5,126 nt of DNA from Candidatus Sulfotelmatobacter sp. (GCA_030044775.1 JASICF010000435.1:1-5126), one strand, 5' to 3'. Shown: positions 1 through 5,126, counted from the stretch's first letter. Numbers and translations are program-made. Notes: a model not told the origin generated them from the letters alone.

Positions 1-246
1 CGCCAGGAAATGGCCGACAAAGAAGCGGCAGAAATCGTTTTAATCGAGAGCTATCTGCCGCAAGCCGCAGGCGAAACCGAAGTAGCCGCGGGAGTGAAAG
101 CGGTAATCGCCGAGATTGGCCACGCGACCATGAAAGATATGGGAGCCGTGATGAAGAACGCGATGGCACGCTTTTCCGGGGCGGGCATGCGCGTGGATGG
201 CAAGATGGTCAGCGAAATTGTGAAGCGCGAACTGCAAGGGAAGTAA
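1..246 (+). CDS. yqeY: GatB/YqeY domain-containing protein, C-terminal part (5' end outside window)
   Basis: Frame 1 is open from the first base and ends at TAA 244-246, leaving 81 codons of a protein whose family is usually about 150 residues, so roughly half is missing upstream. The visible part starts RQEMADKEAAEIVLIESYLP, the helix-plus-YLP segment typical of YqeY. The three-helix tail follows, with KDMGAVMKNAM and a closing VDGKMVSEIVKREL, which matches the family pattern of a Gly-rich turn, then a K/R-x-hydrophobic helix. The family resembles the tail domain of GatB, the tRNA-binding subunit of Glu/Asp-tRNA amidotransferase. The stand-alone protein has no firmly established role, though tRNA binding is assumed. 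It lies just upstream of glnS on the same strand, and YqeY-like domains are fused to GlnRS in Deinococcus, so a supporting role in glutaminylation is a reasonable inference. The family call is confident; the function is not. Confidence 0.88.
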   Translation, partial: RQEMADKEAAEIVLIESYLPQAAGETEVAAGVKAVIAEIGHATMKDMGAVMKNAMARFSGAGMRVDGKMVSEIVKRELQGK

Positions 247-259
247 CAGTTCTGCCGGG

Positions 260-322
260 CAAAATTTTGAGCTCGTTACTGCTTCTCGATCGCTGCCCTG
301 CAGACCGTCATTGCGATAAGAT
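260..322 (+). promoter_or_regulatory. Gap between yqeY and glnS with a tentative -10 box for glnS
   Basis: The gap contains a perfect 10-base palindrome, CAAAATTTTG, at 260-269 and a -10-like TAAGAT at 317-322. No convincing -35 hexamer lies 15-19 bases upstream of that box. If the -10 is real, transcription would begin near 329. That leaves a leader of about 44 bases before the GTG at 373, but essentially none before the ATG at 331. This is weak evidence, and glnS could equally be read through from yqeY. Confidence 0.25.
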
Positions 323-360
323 CAGAGGGTATGAATCCCTCGCATGCTCCAACTGAAATC

Positions 361-364
361 GGAG
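361..364 (+). promoter_or_regulatory. Shine-Dalgarno GGAG that decides the glnS start
   Basis: GGAG at 361-364 is followed by eight bases and then GTG at 373-375, which is ideal spacing. The upstream ATG at 331 has a purine run (AGAGGG, 324-329) ending only one base before it, too close to act as a normal ribosome binding site. Confidence 0.6.
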
Positions 365-372
365 AAAAATCT

Positions 373-2076
373 GTGTCTGCCGCGCCCGAACCTCGTCCGT
401 CCAACTTCCTCCGCGACATCATCGCAGAAGACGTTGAAAGCAATAAGCACGGCGGCCGCGTACAGACTCGCTTCCCTCCTGAGCCCAACGGCTATCTCCA
501 CATCGGCCATGCGAAAGCCATCTGCCTCGACTTCGGACTGGCCGACGAATTTGGCGGACACACGAACCTGCGCTTCGACGACACCAATCCCGAGAGAGAA
601 GATCTCGAATACGTCGAGTCAATCAAGAACGATGTGAACTGGCTCGGCTTCAAGTGGGACGGGCTTTACTACGCTTCGGATTATTTCGGTCAGCTCTACG
701 AATGGGCGATCGAGCTGATCAAAGCTGGCAAGGCTTACGTCGACGATCTGACGGCCGAGGAAGTCCCAAAGTATCGTGGCTCGCTTACCGAGCCCGGGAA
801 AAACAGCCCCTATCGCAATCGCTCGGTCGAAGAGAATCTGAATTTGTTCGAGCGCATGCGTGCCGGAGAATTTCCCGACGGTTCGCGCGTTCTTCGCGCC
901 AAAATCGACATGTCGTCGCCCAACCTCAACATGCGCGATCCGGTGATGTACCGTATTCTGCACGCCGAGCATCACCGCACCGGCAACACATGGCCGATCT
1001 ATCCGATGTACGACTTCGCTCACGGGCAGTCGGATTCGCTCGAAAAAGTCACGCACTCCATGTGCTCGCTTGAATTCGCCGACCATCAGCCGCTCTATAA
1101 CTGGTTCATCGAGCAGCTCGGCATTTTCCCGTCGCGGCAAATCGAGTTCGACCGCCTCAGCCTCACCTACACCATGATGAGCAAGCGCAAGCTGCGCCAG
1201 CTCGTCGAAGAAGGCCGTGTCAACGGATGGGACGATCCGCGCATGCCGACGCTCAGCGGGATGCGCCGCCGCGGCTACACGCCCGAAGCCATTCGCAACT
1301 TTGTCAAAGCCGCCGGAGTTTCGCGCACCAACGGAATCGTCGAGCTGGCCATGCTCGAACATTTCGTCCGGGAAGATTTGAACAAGAACGCCCTGCGCGT
1401 GATGGCTGTGCTGCGCCCGCTGAAAATCGTCATCGACAACTATCCGGAAAATCAGGTCGAAGAAATGGACGCAGTGAACAATCCCGAGGACCCCAGCGCA
1501 GGCACGCGCAAGGTTCCGTTTTCGCGTGTTCTCTACATCGAGCAGGATGACTTCCGCGAAGAGCCGCCCAAGGGATATTTTCGTTTGTCGCCAGGGCGCG
1601 AAGTGCGCCTGCGCTACGGATATTTCATCACCGCCAAGAGCGTGGTGAAAAATGACGACGGCGAAGTAGTCGAAGTGCATTGCACTTACGATCCCACCAC
1701 GCGCGGGGGCAACGCGCCAGACGGACGCAAAGTGAAATCGACCATCCACTGGGTTTCAGCCGCGCACGCAATCGATGCCGAGGTGCGTGTTTACGAGACG
1801 TTATTCAGCAAGGAAAATCCGGATGAAGTAGATGAAGGCGGCGATTTCACCGAAAATCTGAATCCGCTTTCGCTGGAAGTGATCGCGAATGCAAAACTGG
1901 AGCCGTCGCTGGCCAAGGCGCCGGTGGGCGGACGATATCAGTTCGAACGCCTCGGATATTTCTGCGTTGACCCGGATTCCGTCGACCAAGATTCGAAGCC
2001 GGGCAAGCGGGTCTTCAACCGGACGGTAGCTTTGAAAGATACTTGGGCGAAGGTCGAAAAGAAACAAAAGAGCTGA
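373..2076 (+). CDS. glnS: Glutaminyl-tRNA synthetase (GlnRS)
   Basis: Class I aminoacyl-tRNA synthetase that charges tRNA-Gln with glutamine using ATP in the cytoplasm. From GTG 373 the protein has 567 residues, close to the E. coli enzyme (about 554). The sequence aligns with E. coli GlnRS throughout from memory. It opens with RPSNFLRDIIAED. The class I signature PPEPNGYLHIGH has HIGH at residues 43-46, RFDDTNP is at 67-73, and the SDSLEKVTHSMCSLEF block follows. The KMSKS-equivalent MSKRK is at 269-273, followed by GWDDPRMPTLSGMRRRGYT. The C-terminal anticodon-binding beta-barrels follow, with DGRKVKSTIHWVSAAHA and a final FNRTVALKDTWAKVE. The DDTNP and YPMYDFAHG motifs and lack of GluRS-specific features favour GlnRS over GluRS. 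An ATG at 331 would add 14 residues (MNPSHAPTEIGEKS) with no counterpart in E. coli GlnRS, so GTG 373 is preferred. Presence of GlnRS implies direct Gln-tRNA formation, but does not exclude GatCAB elsewhere in the genome. Confidence 0.96.
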   Translation: MSAAPEPRPSNFLRDIIAEDVESNKHGGRVQTRFPPEPNGYLHIGHAKAICLDFGLADEFGGHTNLRFDDTNPEREDLEYVESIKNDVNWLGFKWDGLYYASDYFGQLYEWAIELIKAGKAYVDDLTAEEVPKYRGSLTEPGKNSPYRNRSVEENLNLFERMRAGEFPDGSRVLRAKIDMSSPNLNMRDPVMYRILHAEHHRTGNTWPIYPMYDFAHGQSDSLEKVTHSMCSLEFADHQPLYNWFIEQLGIFPSRQIEFDRLSLTYTMMSKRKLRQLVEEGRVNGWDDPRMPTLSGMRRRGYTPEAIRNFVKAAGVSRTNGIVELAMLEHFVREDLNKNALRVMAVLRPLKIVIDNYPENQVEEMDAVNNPEDPSAGTRKVPFSRVLYIEQDDFREEPPKGYFRLSPGREVRLRYGYFITAKSVVKNDDGEVVEVHCTYDPTTRGGNAPDGRKVKSTIHWVSAAHAIDAEVRVYETLFSKENPDEVDEGGDFTENLNPLSLEVIANAKLEPSLAKAPVGGRYQFERLGYFCVDPDSVDQDSKPGKRVFNRTVALKDTWAKVEKKQKS

Positions 2077-2090
2077 ACAGCTTATTGAGC

Positions 2091-2149
2091 CTGTCATCCT
2101 GAGCGACGCTGATGACAAACTGACTATCGGCAATCTTCGAGTTTGTTTT
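2091..2149. repeat. Short palindromic repeat unit just after glnS (possible glnS transcript end)
   Basis: Starting 15 bases after the glnS stop, TGTCATC (2092-2098) is mirrored exactly by GATGACA (2111-2117). An inner AGCG (2102-2105) and CGCT (2107-2110) form a nested arm, with CTG left over as a bulge. A second overlapping pair, ACAAACT (2115-2121) and AGTTTGT (2140-2146), is followed by TTT and could act as a weak terminator, though the stem is AT-rich and only seven pairs long. The core TGTCATCCTGAG recurs in the neighbouring unit at 2153-2238. It is best read as a degenerate or truncated copy of the same intergenic repeat. Confidence 0.55.
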
Positions 2150-2152
2150 AGG

Positions 2153-2238
2153 TTGTCATCGTGAGGCGCGTTGTTGCGCCGAAGGACCTGTGTATTTCAG
2201 GTTACTGCATAGGCCCTTCCCTTCGCTCAGGGTGACAA
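2153..2238. repeat. 86-base imperfect palindrome, interspersed-repeat type
   Basis: The ends are inverted copies. TTGTCATCGTGAG (2153-2165) faces CTCAGGGTGACAA (2226-2238), so the outer six bases pair perfectly and the remainder pair with two disturbed positions. Inside, GAAGGACCT (2181-2189) faces AGGCCCTTC (2211-2219) with one mismatch around a 21-base loop. A small hairpin, GGCGC-GTTGTT-GCGCC (2165-2180), sits on the left shoulder. The layout resembles a REP- or MITE-like element with no coding capacity. The TGTCATCCTGAG...GAAGGACCT wording is, from memory, common between genes in Acidobacteriota. No target-site duplication is obvious. Confidence 0.65.
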
Positions 2239-2354
2239 GGCGAAGGTAACGGAGGACTAAGATTAGCCCTCGGGCGGCGGACGGATAAATGCGTTTTGTT
2301 CCTCTGCCTACTAACTTGGTCCTAACTTTTCCGCCGCACCGCAGTCTAACCAGC

Positions 2355-2360
2355 TATGAT
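2355..2360 (+). promoter_or_regulatory. Possible -10 box ahead of the DoxX-like gene
   Basis: TATGAT at 2355-2360 matches five of six positions of the sigma70 -10 consensus and would start a transcript near 2367, thirty bases before the preferred ATG at 2397. No good -35 is seen at the matching distance: the sequence about 17 bases upstream is CG-rich, and the nearest TTGGTC, at 2316, is too far away. If functional, it argues against the ATG at 2289, which would then lie upstream of the transcript. Confidence 0.3.
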
Positions 2361-2396
2361 TCACAACGCCGCCGATCAAGAACGCGCGGCTTAGAC

Positions 2397-3320
2397 ATGC
2401 ACATAGCCATTCCCGCCACTTTTCTCGCTTTCATCTTTCTCGAGTTTTCCCGCACCGTCTCCTCAATGTGCGTCGCCGTCATTGCGCTCTTCGTGATTGG
2501 AGCGCTGGCCGCGAAAAACAATGTCGTCCAGGCTCGGGGCCTCGACAAGGTTGTCGCCCTTGGCAATCTCTTCTTCGCGCTGCCATTGGCGGTCTTCAGC
2601 ATGGAGCATTTCTTCGCCGCCCAGGGCATCTCACAATTGGTGCCCAAGTTCATGCCCTGGCCGCTGTTCTGGACCTATTTCGTGGGATGTGGGTTGTTCG
2701 CAGCGTCTCTGAGCATAGCAACGAAAATTGAAGTGCGCTGGTCCGGCCTGCTGTTCGGATTGATGATGTTTCTCTTCGTGGCGATGATGGATCTTCCCGG
2801 CGCGCTCTCTCAGCCGCACAATCGCTTTAACTGGGTACTTATGTTCCGCGAGATGTCATTCGGCGCCGGGGGTTGGGTTCTTGCCGGAGACGCGCTCGCC
2901 GACAAGAGCGGGCAAAGAAGAAACCCGCTTATCACCATCGGCCGGGTCATAATCGGCGGCGTCGCGATTTTCTACGGTGGCGAGCACTTTCTTCATCCCG
3001 TCAACGTTCCGGGCGTTCCGCTCGAAAAGTTGTTGCCCCTGTGGACTCCGGCACGCCCGCTGATCGGCTACGTGACCGGAGCGATGCTGGTGGTTTGCGG
3101 ATCCGGTATCCTCCTGGCTAAGAAAACAAGAATGGCAGCAACTTGCCTCGGTTCGTGGATCGCCCTTCTGGTCTTCACCGTTTACTTGGCGATCATGATT
3201 GCATCGCTATTGACGCCTGGAACCGACGTTAAGGTGGAGGGGATGAACTACTTCGCAGACACCATGCTGTACGCAGGAACCGTTCTGGCGCTCGCCCATG
3301 CGACACGGGAGGCGTCTTGA
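2397..3320 (+). CDS. Polytopic membrane protein with two tandem DoxX-like four-helix units
   Basis: From ATG 2397 the protein has 307 residues and about ten predicted membrane helices, at roughly 3-17, 22-39, 53-69, 91-108, 115-133, 153-167, 178-195, 221-241, 250-272 and 285-302. Helices 3-6 and 7-10 look like two copies of one four-helix unit. Each has a first helix ending in Glu-His-Phe (70-72 and 196-198), then a Pro-rich loop before the second helix. A later Asn-Trp/Tyr (145-146 and 284-285) leads into a last helix with an Ala-Gly and Leu-Ala pattern. This resembles the DoxX-like family of small four-helix proteins, most of them uncharacterised, so no reaction can be assigned. An in-frame ATG at 2289 would add 36 polar, Arg-rich residues, but it has no good ribosome site. 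Neither does 2397, so the start is uncertain. It converges on the redox cluster, with 85 bases between stop codons. Confidence 0.75.
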   Translation: MHIAIPATFLAFIFLEFSRTVSSMCVAVIALFVIGALAAKNNVVQARGLDKVVALGNLFFALPLAVFSMEHFFAAQGISQLVPKFMPWPLFWTYFVGCGLFAASLSIATKIEVRWSGLLFGLMMFLFVAMMDLPGALSQPHNRFNWVLMFREMSFGAGGWVLAGDALADKSGQRRNPLITIGRVIIGGVAIFYGGEHFLHPVNVPGVPLEKLLPLWTPARPLIGYVTGAMLVVCGSGILLAKKTRMAATCLGSWIALLVFTVYLAIMIASLLTPGTDVKVEGMNYFADTMLYAGTVLALAHATREAS

Positions 3321-3405
3321 CACATTTTCAGCCTGCATTCTTGTCGGCCGCAATTTGCCGTCTTGGGCAAAGCGATGCAGTTCGCTGCCTGTCAAAACAG
3401 CCGGC
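3321..3405. other. Convergent intergenic gap with short hairpins
   Basis: The gap separates two converging genes. It holds TTTGCC-GTCTTG-GGCAAA (3354-3371), a six-pair hairpin, and then GCAG-TTCG-CTGC (3377-3388), a four-pair stem with a TTCG loop. The latter competes with AGCGA/TCGCT (3371-3375 and 3382-3386). Neither is followed by a T-run on either strand, so neither is a convincing intrinsic terminator. They may still help end transcripts from both sides. Confidence 0.3.
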
Positions 3406-3981
3406 TCAACTATGGATGTGCGGACTCTGTGCGGGATTTGCGTGGTGCTCGCCCGGTTCCTTCACGACTTTGATTTCAAAGCTTACACGCAGGTTCTTCG
3501 GCGGATAGCACGCCGCGTTATCGCACGCCTGGTATCGCAACACGCCGTGCATCTCATATTTTCCAGGCACCACCGAGTGCAAGGGATGCACCCCTATCGC
3601 GATACTGAATTCTCCGCTATAGACGCTAAGCTTTTCATCGGGCGAGAACGGGAAACTCGCATCTTCGCCCGCCGGATATACAATTTTTCCCAGCACGATG
3701 TCGGTGGGCACGTCCATTTTCAGCGCTGTTGGAATCAGGAACTCGGAATGCGGAGTATTTGAATTAATGTGGTATCCGTGAGGGATGCGAAAATTCAGGC
3801 TTACCATGGTTTCTTTCGCACGTTGAGCGGTTGTGAGCGGCACAGGCGCCATGGCGAGCGTCGGAGCCTTTCCGAGGGTTTGCGAAAGAGCGCTGATCGG
3901 AACTGCGGCAACCAGAAAAAGCACGCTGAACACGCCTGCTATACGGTGACTGCGGCTCGTTGGTTGGCTTGTGATCCCCAA
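3406..3981 (-). CDS. Secreted stand-alone DsbD N-terminal (alpha) domain-like protein
   Basis: A 191-residue protein read from TTG 3981. An in-frame TAG sits nine codons upstream, and no in-frame ATG or GTG lies between them. Residues 1-13 are polar and basic, 14-30 are hydrophobic, and cleavage is likely near 31-34, which indicates Sec export. The mature part has the DsbD alpha-domain pattern: an early GYHINSNTP (69-77), FLIPT (81-85), DEKLSVYSGEFSI (115-127), then LRYQACDNAACYPP (148-161) and a closing beta-strand RVSFEIKV. The two cysteines, 153 and 158, correspond to the redox pair that in E. coli DsbD (Cys103/Cys109) accepts electrons from the C-terminal thioredoxin domain and passes them to DsbC or CcmG. 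In DsbD this domain is fused to a membrane domain; here the ORF ends about 30 residues after the cysteine pair. The gene follows the TlpA-like gene by 64 bases and may have its own promoter. The family call is strong; the partners are inferred. Confidence 0.88.
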   Translation of the reverse strand: MGITSQPTSRSHRIAGVFSVLFLVAAVPISALSQTLGKAPTLAMAPVPLTTAQRAKETMVSLNFRIPHGYHINSNTPHSEFLIPTALKMDVPTDIVLGKIVYPAGEDASFPFSPDEKLSVYSGEFSIAIGVHPLHSVVPGKYEMHGVLRYQACDNAACYPPKNLRVSFEIKVVKEPGEHHANPAQSPHIHS

Positions 3982-4013
3982 AGTTAAGTTGAAAATCGGA
4001 ATCCTCTATTGCG

Positions 4014-4042
4014 AATATAATCCTGCTGCAGCAACGCATCAA
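4014..4042 (-). promoter_or_regulatory. Sigma70-like promoter for the DsbD-alpha-like gene
   Basis: On the minus strand TTGATG (4042-4037) is followed by exactly 17 bases and then TATATT (4019-4014), matching four of six and five of six consensus positions. It begins four bases past the stop codon of the TlpA-like gene. It predicts a start near 4007 and a leader of about 26 bases before TTG 3981. A GAGG at 4006-4003 lies at the very 5' end of that leader, too far from the TTG to serve as its ribosome site. Confidence 0.5.
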
Positions 4043-4045
4043 TTG

Positions 4046-4636
4046 TCACTTCTGAGGCTGCGTGCCGGCAAAGTTTCCGGCCGTCGAAGTCGGATCCGAT
4101 GGCCGCGTATCGAGCGTCTTTTTGATGGCGTCCTCGATTTCAGCTTTGCCTCGTAGACCGATAATCTTATCCACGATTTTGCCGTCGCGGGCGATCAGAA
4201 AACTCTCCGGCAGCGCAGGAACCCCGCCGTATTCATCGCCTACCGCTTCTTTCCCGAGCAGAATCGGGTAGTTCACCCCCATATCCTTAGCGAACTTGGC
4301 AATATCTTCTTTGCTGGCGTCATCCATGGCCACGCCAACAATCTGCAGGCCTTGCGAGCCATACTCCTTTTGCAGATCGACGAACCAAGGCATTTCGATC
4401 TTGCACGGACCGCACCAGGTGGCCCAGAAGTTGAGCAGCACGGCCTTGCCGCGAAAATCGGAGAGCCGCATGATTTTGCCGTCGAGCGACTGGAGAGAAA
4501 AATCCGGAGCCGGGGTTGATTGTGCGAGGTGCGGCGTAAGTGAAGCGCCGGCGCGCCGGGCCTTATGGTAGCCCACATAAAGGCCCAAAGTGACTACCAA
4601 CGCCGCCACGATCAGGGCGAGAGGATTACGGTTCAT
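4046..4636 (-). CDS. Membrane-anchored TlpA/ResA-type thiol-disulfide oxidoreductase
   Basis: A 196-residue protein whose residues 5-23 form one hydrophobic anchor after a short MNRN start, so the catalytic domain should face the periplasm. The thioredoxin fold begins with APDFSLQSLDGK (43-54), the AhpC-TSA/Redoxin-type entry strand. Next come LSDFRGKAVLLNFWATWCGPC with the active-site WCGPC at 74-78, the EMPWF helix, the VGVAMDD strand (101-106), and the cis-proline loop VPALPESFLI with Pro143. The tail from 177 is polar and probably disordered. TlpA, ResA and CcmG proteins reduce specific periplasmic disulfides, such as the haem-binding cysteines of apocytochrome c or the copper sites of oxidase assembly proteins, and are re-reduced by CcdA or DsbD. 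The ATG has a GGAG seven bases upstream. The gene follows ccdA by 37 bases, so co-transcription is likely. Its exact substrate cannot be read from sequence. Confidence 0.92.
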   Translation of the reverse strand: MNRNPLALIVAALVVTLGLYVGYHKARRAGASLTPHLAQSTPAPDFSLQSLDGKIMRLSDFRGKAVLLNFWATWCGPCKIEMPWFVDLQKEYGSQGLQIVGVAMDDASKEDIAKFAKDMGVNYPILLGKEAVGDEYGGVPALPESFLIARDGKIVDKIIGLRGKAEIEDAIKKTLDTRPSDPTSTAGNFAGTQPQK

Positions 4637-4643
4637 CGCGATA

Positions 4644-4647
4644 CTCC
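4644..4647 (-). promoter_or_regulatory. Shine-Dalgarno for the TlpA-like gene
   Basis: GGAG on the minus strand is seven bases before ATG 4636-4634, supporting that start. No promoter-like pair is apparent in the 37-base gap after ccdA, consistent with one transcript. Confidence 0.65.
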
Positions 4648-4673
4648 ATTAGATGTTTCAACCCCGCCGGGCG

Positions 4674-5126
4674 TTACAGGGCGAAGCGGTTCAAAAACGA
4701 TAGCCAATTCGAAATCAGGGTAAATCGACCAATCACCAGCAAGACTCCGAGCCCGATCAGCAGGGCGCCGGAAGCGACTTCGAGCGCATGCATGTGAGAG
4801 CGGAAACGACTGTAAAACTTTAAAAAGCGCTCGACCCCGAGAGCCGTTAGCAAAAAGGGCACGGCCAGCCCGAGCGAATAAATCGCCAGCAGAATCATCC
4901 CTTTGGTCAGCGTATCCTGTGCCGCCGCCAGGGTAAGAATACCAGCAAGAATCGGCCCGATGCACGGAGTCCAGCCGAATGCAAAAGCGAACCCGATGAC
5001 GAATGCCCCAACCAGCGTGCTGCCGCCTTTGACTTGGTGCATGCGCGTATCGGCGTAGAGCGCTTTGATTTTCAGAATTCCCGTCAGATGCAGCCCAAAA
5101 AGAATAATAACCCCGCCCGCCACAAT
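4674..5126 (-). CDS. ccdA: CcdA / DsbD-beta-type transmembrane electron carrier, C-terminal part (5' end outside window)
   Basis: The frame is open to the window edge and stops at TAA 4676-4674, giving 150 codons of a family that usually has 220-250 residues and six helices. The visible part begins in a helix (GGVIILFGLHL) and then has a short cytoplasm-like stretch. Next is the hallmark helix FAFAFGWTPCIGPILAGIL, whose TPCIGP Cys is one of the two redox cysteines. The partner cysteine, in the first helix, would lie outside the window. Two more helices follow (MILLAIYSLGLAVPFLLTAL and the SGALLIGLGVLLVIG region). CcdA and the membrane domain of DsbD take electrons from cytoplasmic thioredoxin and deliver them to thioredoxin-like proteins outside the membrane. 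The next two genes on the strand encode suitable acceptors. Whether the missing N-terminus carries an additional periplasmic domain cannot be seen. Confidence 0.92.
   Translation of the reverse strand: MVAGGVIILFGLHLTGILKIKALYADTRMHQVKGGSTLVGAFVIGFAFAFGWTPCIGPILAGILTLAAAQDTLTKGMILLAIYSLGLAVPFLLTALGVERFLKFYSRFRSHMHALEVASGALLIGLGVLLVIGRFTLISNWLSFLNRFAL

Noticed and set aside
260..269. CAAAATTTTG palindrome as an operator
   Set aside because: A single 10-base AT palindrome is expected by chance, and no second copy or flanking symmetry supports a binding site.
619..1749. Long open frame of 376 codons on the minus strand opposite glnS
   Set aside because: It lies antisense within the strongly conserved glnS frame, its product is His- and Arg-rich with no recognisable motif, and it reflects codon bias of the real gene.
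2091..2238. CRISPR array or riboswitch in the gap after glnS
   Set aside because: The repeat cores are not evenly spaced and are partly inverted, which rules out a CRISPR array. No known riboswitch core is recognisable, and the element is closer to the end of glnS than to the next start codon.
3298..3762. Plus-strand open frame of 154 codons opposite the DsbD-alpha-like gene
   Set aside because: The minus-strand frame has a signal peptide and the DsbD-alpha cysteine motif, while this one has no family features and overlaps it almost entirely.
3764..4042. Minus-strand frame starting MMRCCSR across the gap after the TlpA-like gene
   Set aside because: It runs out of frame through the signal-peptide region of the DsbD-alpha-like gene, and its start overlaps the predicted -35 element. 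It shows no coding signal of its own.
4633..4965. Minus-strand frame of 110 codons overlapping ccdA in another frame
   Set aside because: The ccdA frame carries the TPCIGP motif and membrane helices. The alternative product is Arg-rich and low in complexity, as expected of an out-of-frame reading.

Overview
The window looks like ordinary chromosome from a moderately GC-rich Gram-negative bacterium, most plausibly an Acidobacteriota member. That assignment is an inference. It rests on the gap after glnS, which carries copies of a TGTCAYCCTGAG core followed by GAAGGACCT, a type of interspersed palindromic repeat I associate from memory with acidobacterial intergenic regions. Periplasmic thiol-redox genes with a signal peptide and a membrane anchor fit a diderm cell. 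No phage, plasmid, IS, CRISPR, tRNA or rRNA sequence is visible.

Plus strand, 1-2076: the window opens inside the 3' end of a GatB/YqeY-domain gene. An 84-126 base gap, depending on the start codon, separates it from glnS, a full-length glutaminyl-tRNA synthetase. Both genes have links to glutamine and tRNA, and in Deinococcus a YqeY-type domain is fused to GlnRS, so the adjacency may be functional. The glnS start is better placed at the GTG at 373 than at the upstream ATG at 331. The stretch 2077-2396 holds no gene. It carries a two-part palindromic repeat and a possible -10 box for the next gene.

Plus strand, 2397-3320: a polytopic membrane protein of DoxX-like character. It appears to be built from two tandem four-helix units, each with a Glu-His-Phe motif, preceded by two extra N-terminal helices. 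Its function is unknown.

Minus strand, 5126-3406: a convergent redox cluster read as ccdA (5'-truncated by the window edge), then a membrane-anchored TlpA/ResA-type thioredoxin (WCGPC), then a secreted stand-alone protein resembling the N-terminal (alpha) domain of DsbD. Together they supply separate counterparts of the three DsbD modules: membrane electron carrier, thioredoxin-like domain and periplasmic acceptor domain. The inferred route is cytoplasmic thioredoxin to CcdA to TlpA-like and/or DsbD-alpha-like protein to periplasmic substrates such as apocytochrome c or mis-oxidised proteins. A sigma70-like promoter (TTGATG-17-TATATT) lies between the TlpA gene and the DsbD-alpha gene, so the last gene may also be transcribed on its own.

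The split DsbD set and the internally duplicated DoxX-like protein are the most interesting items. Nothing here is clearly a previously undescribed system.
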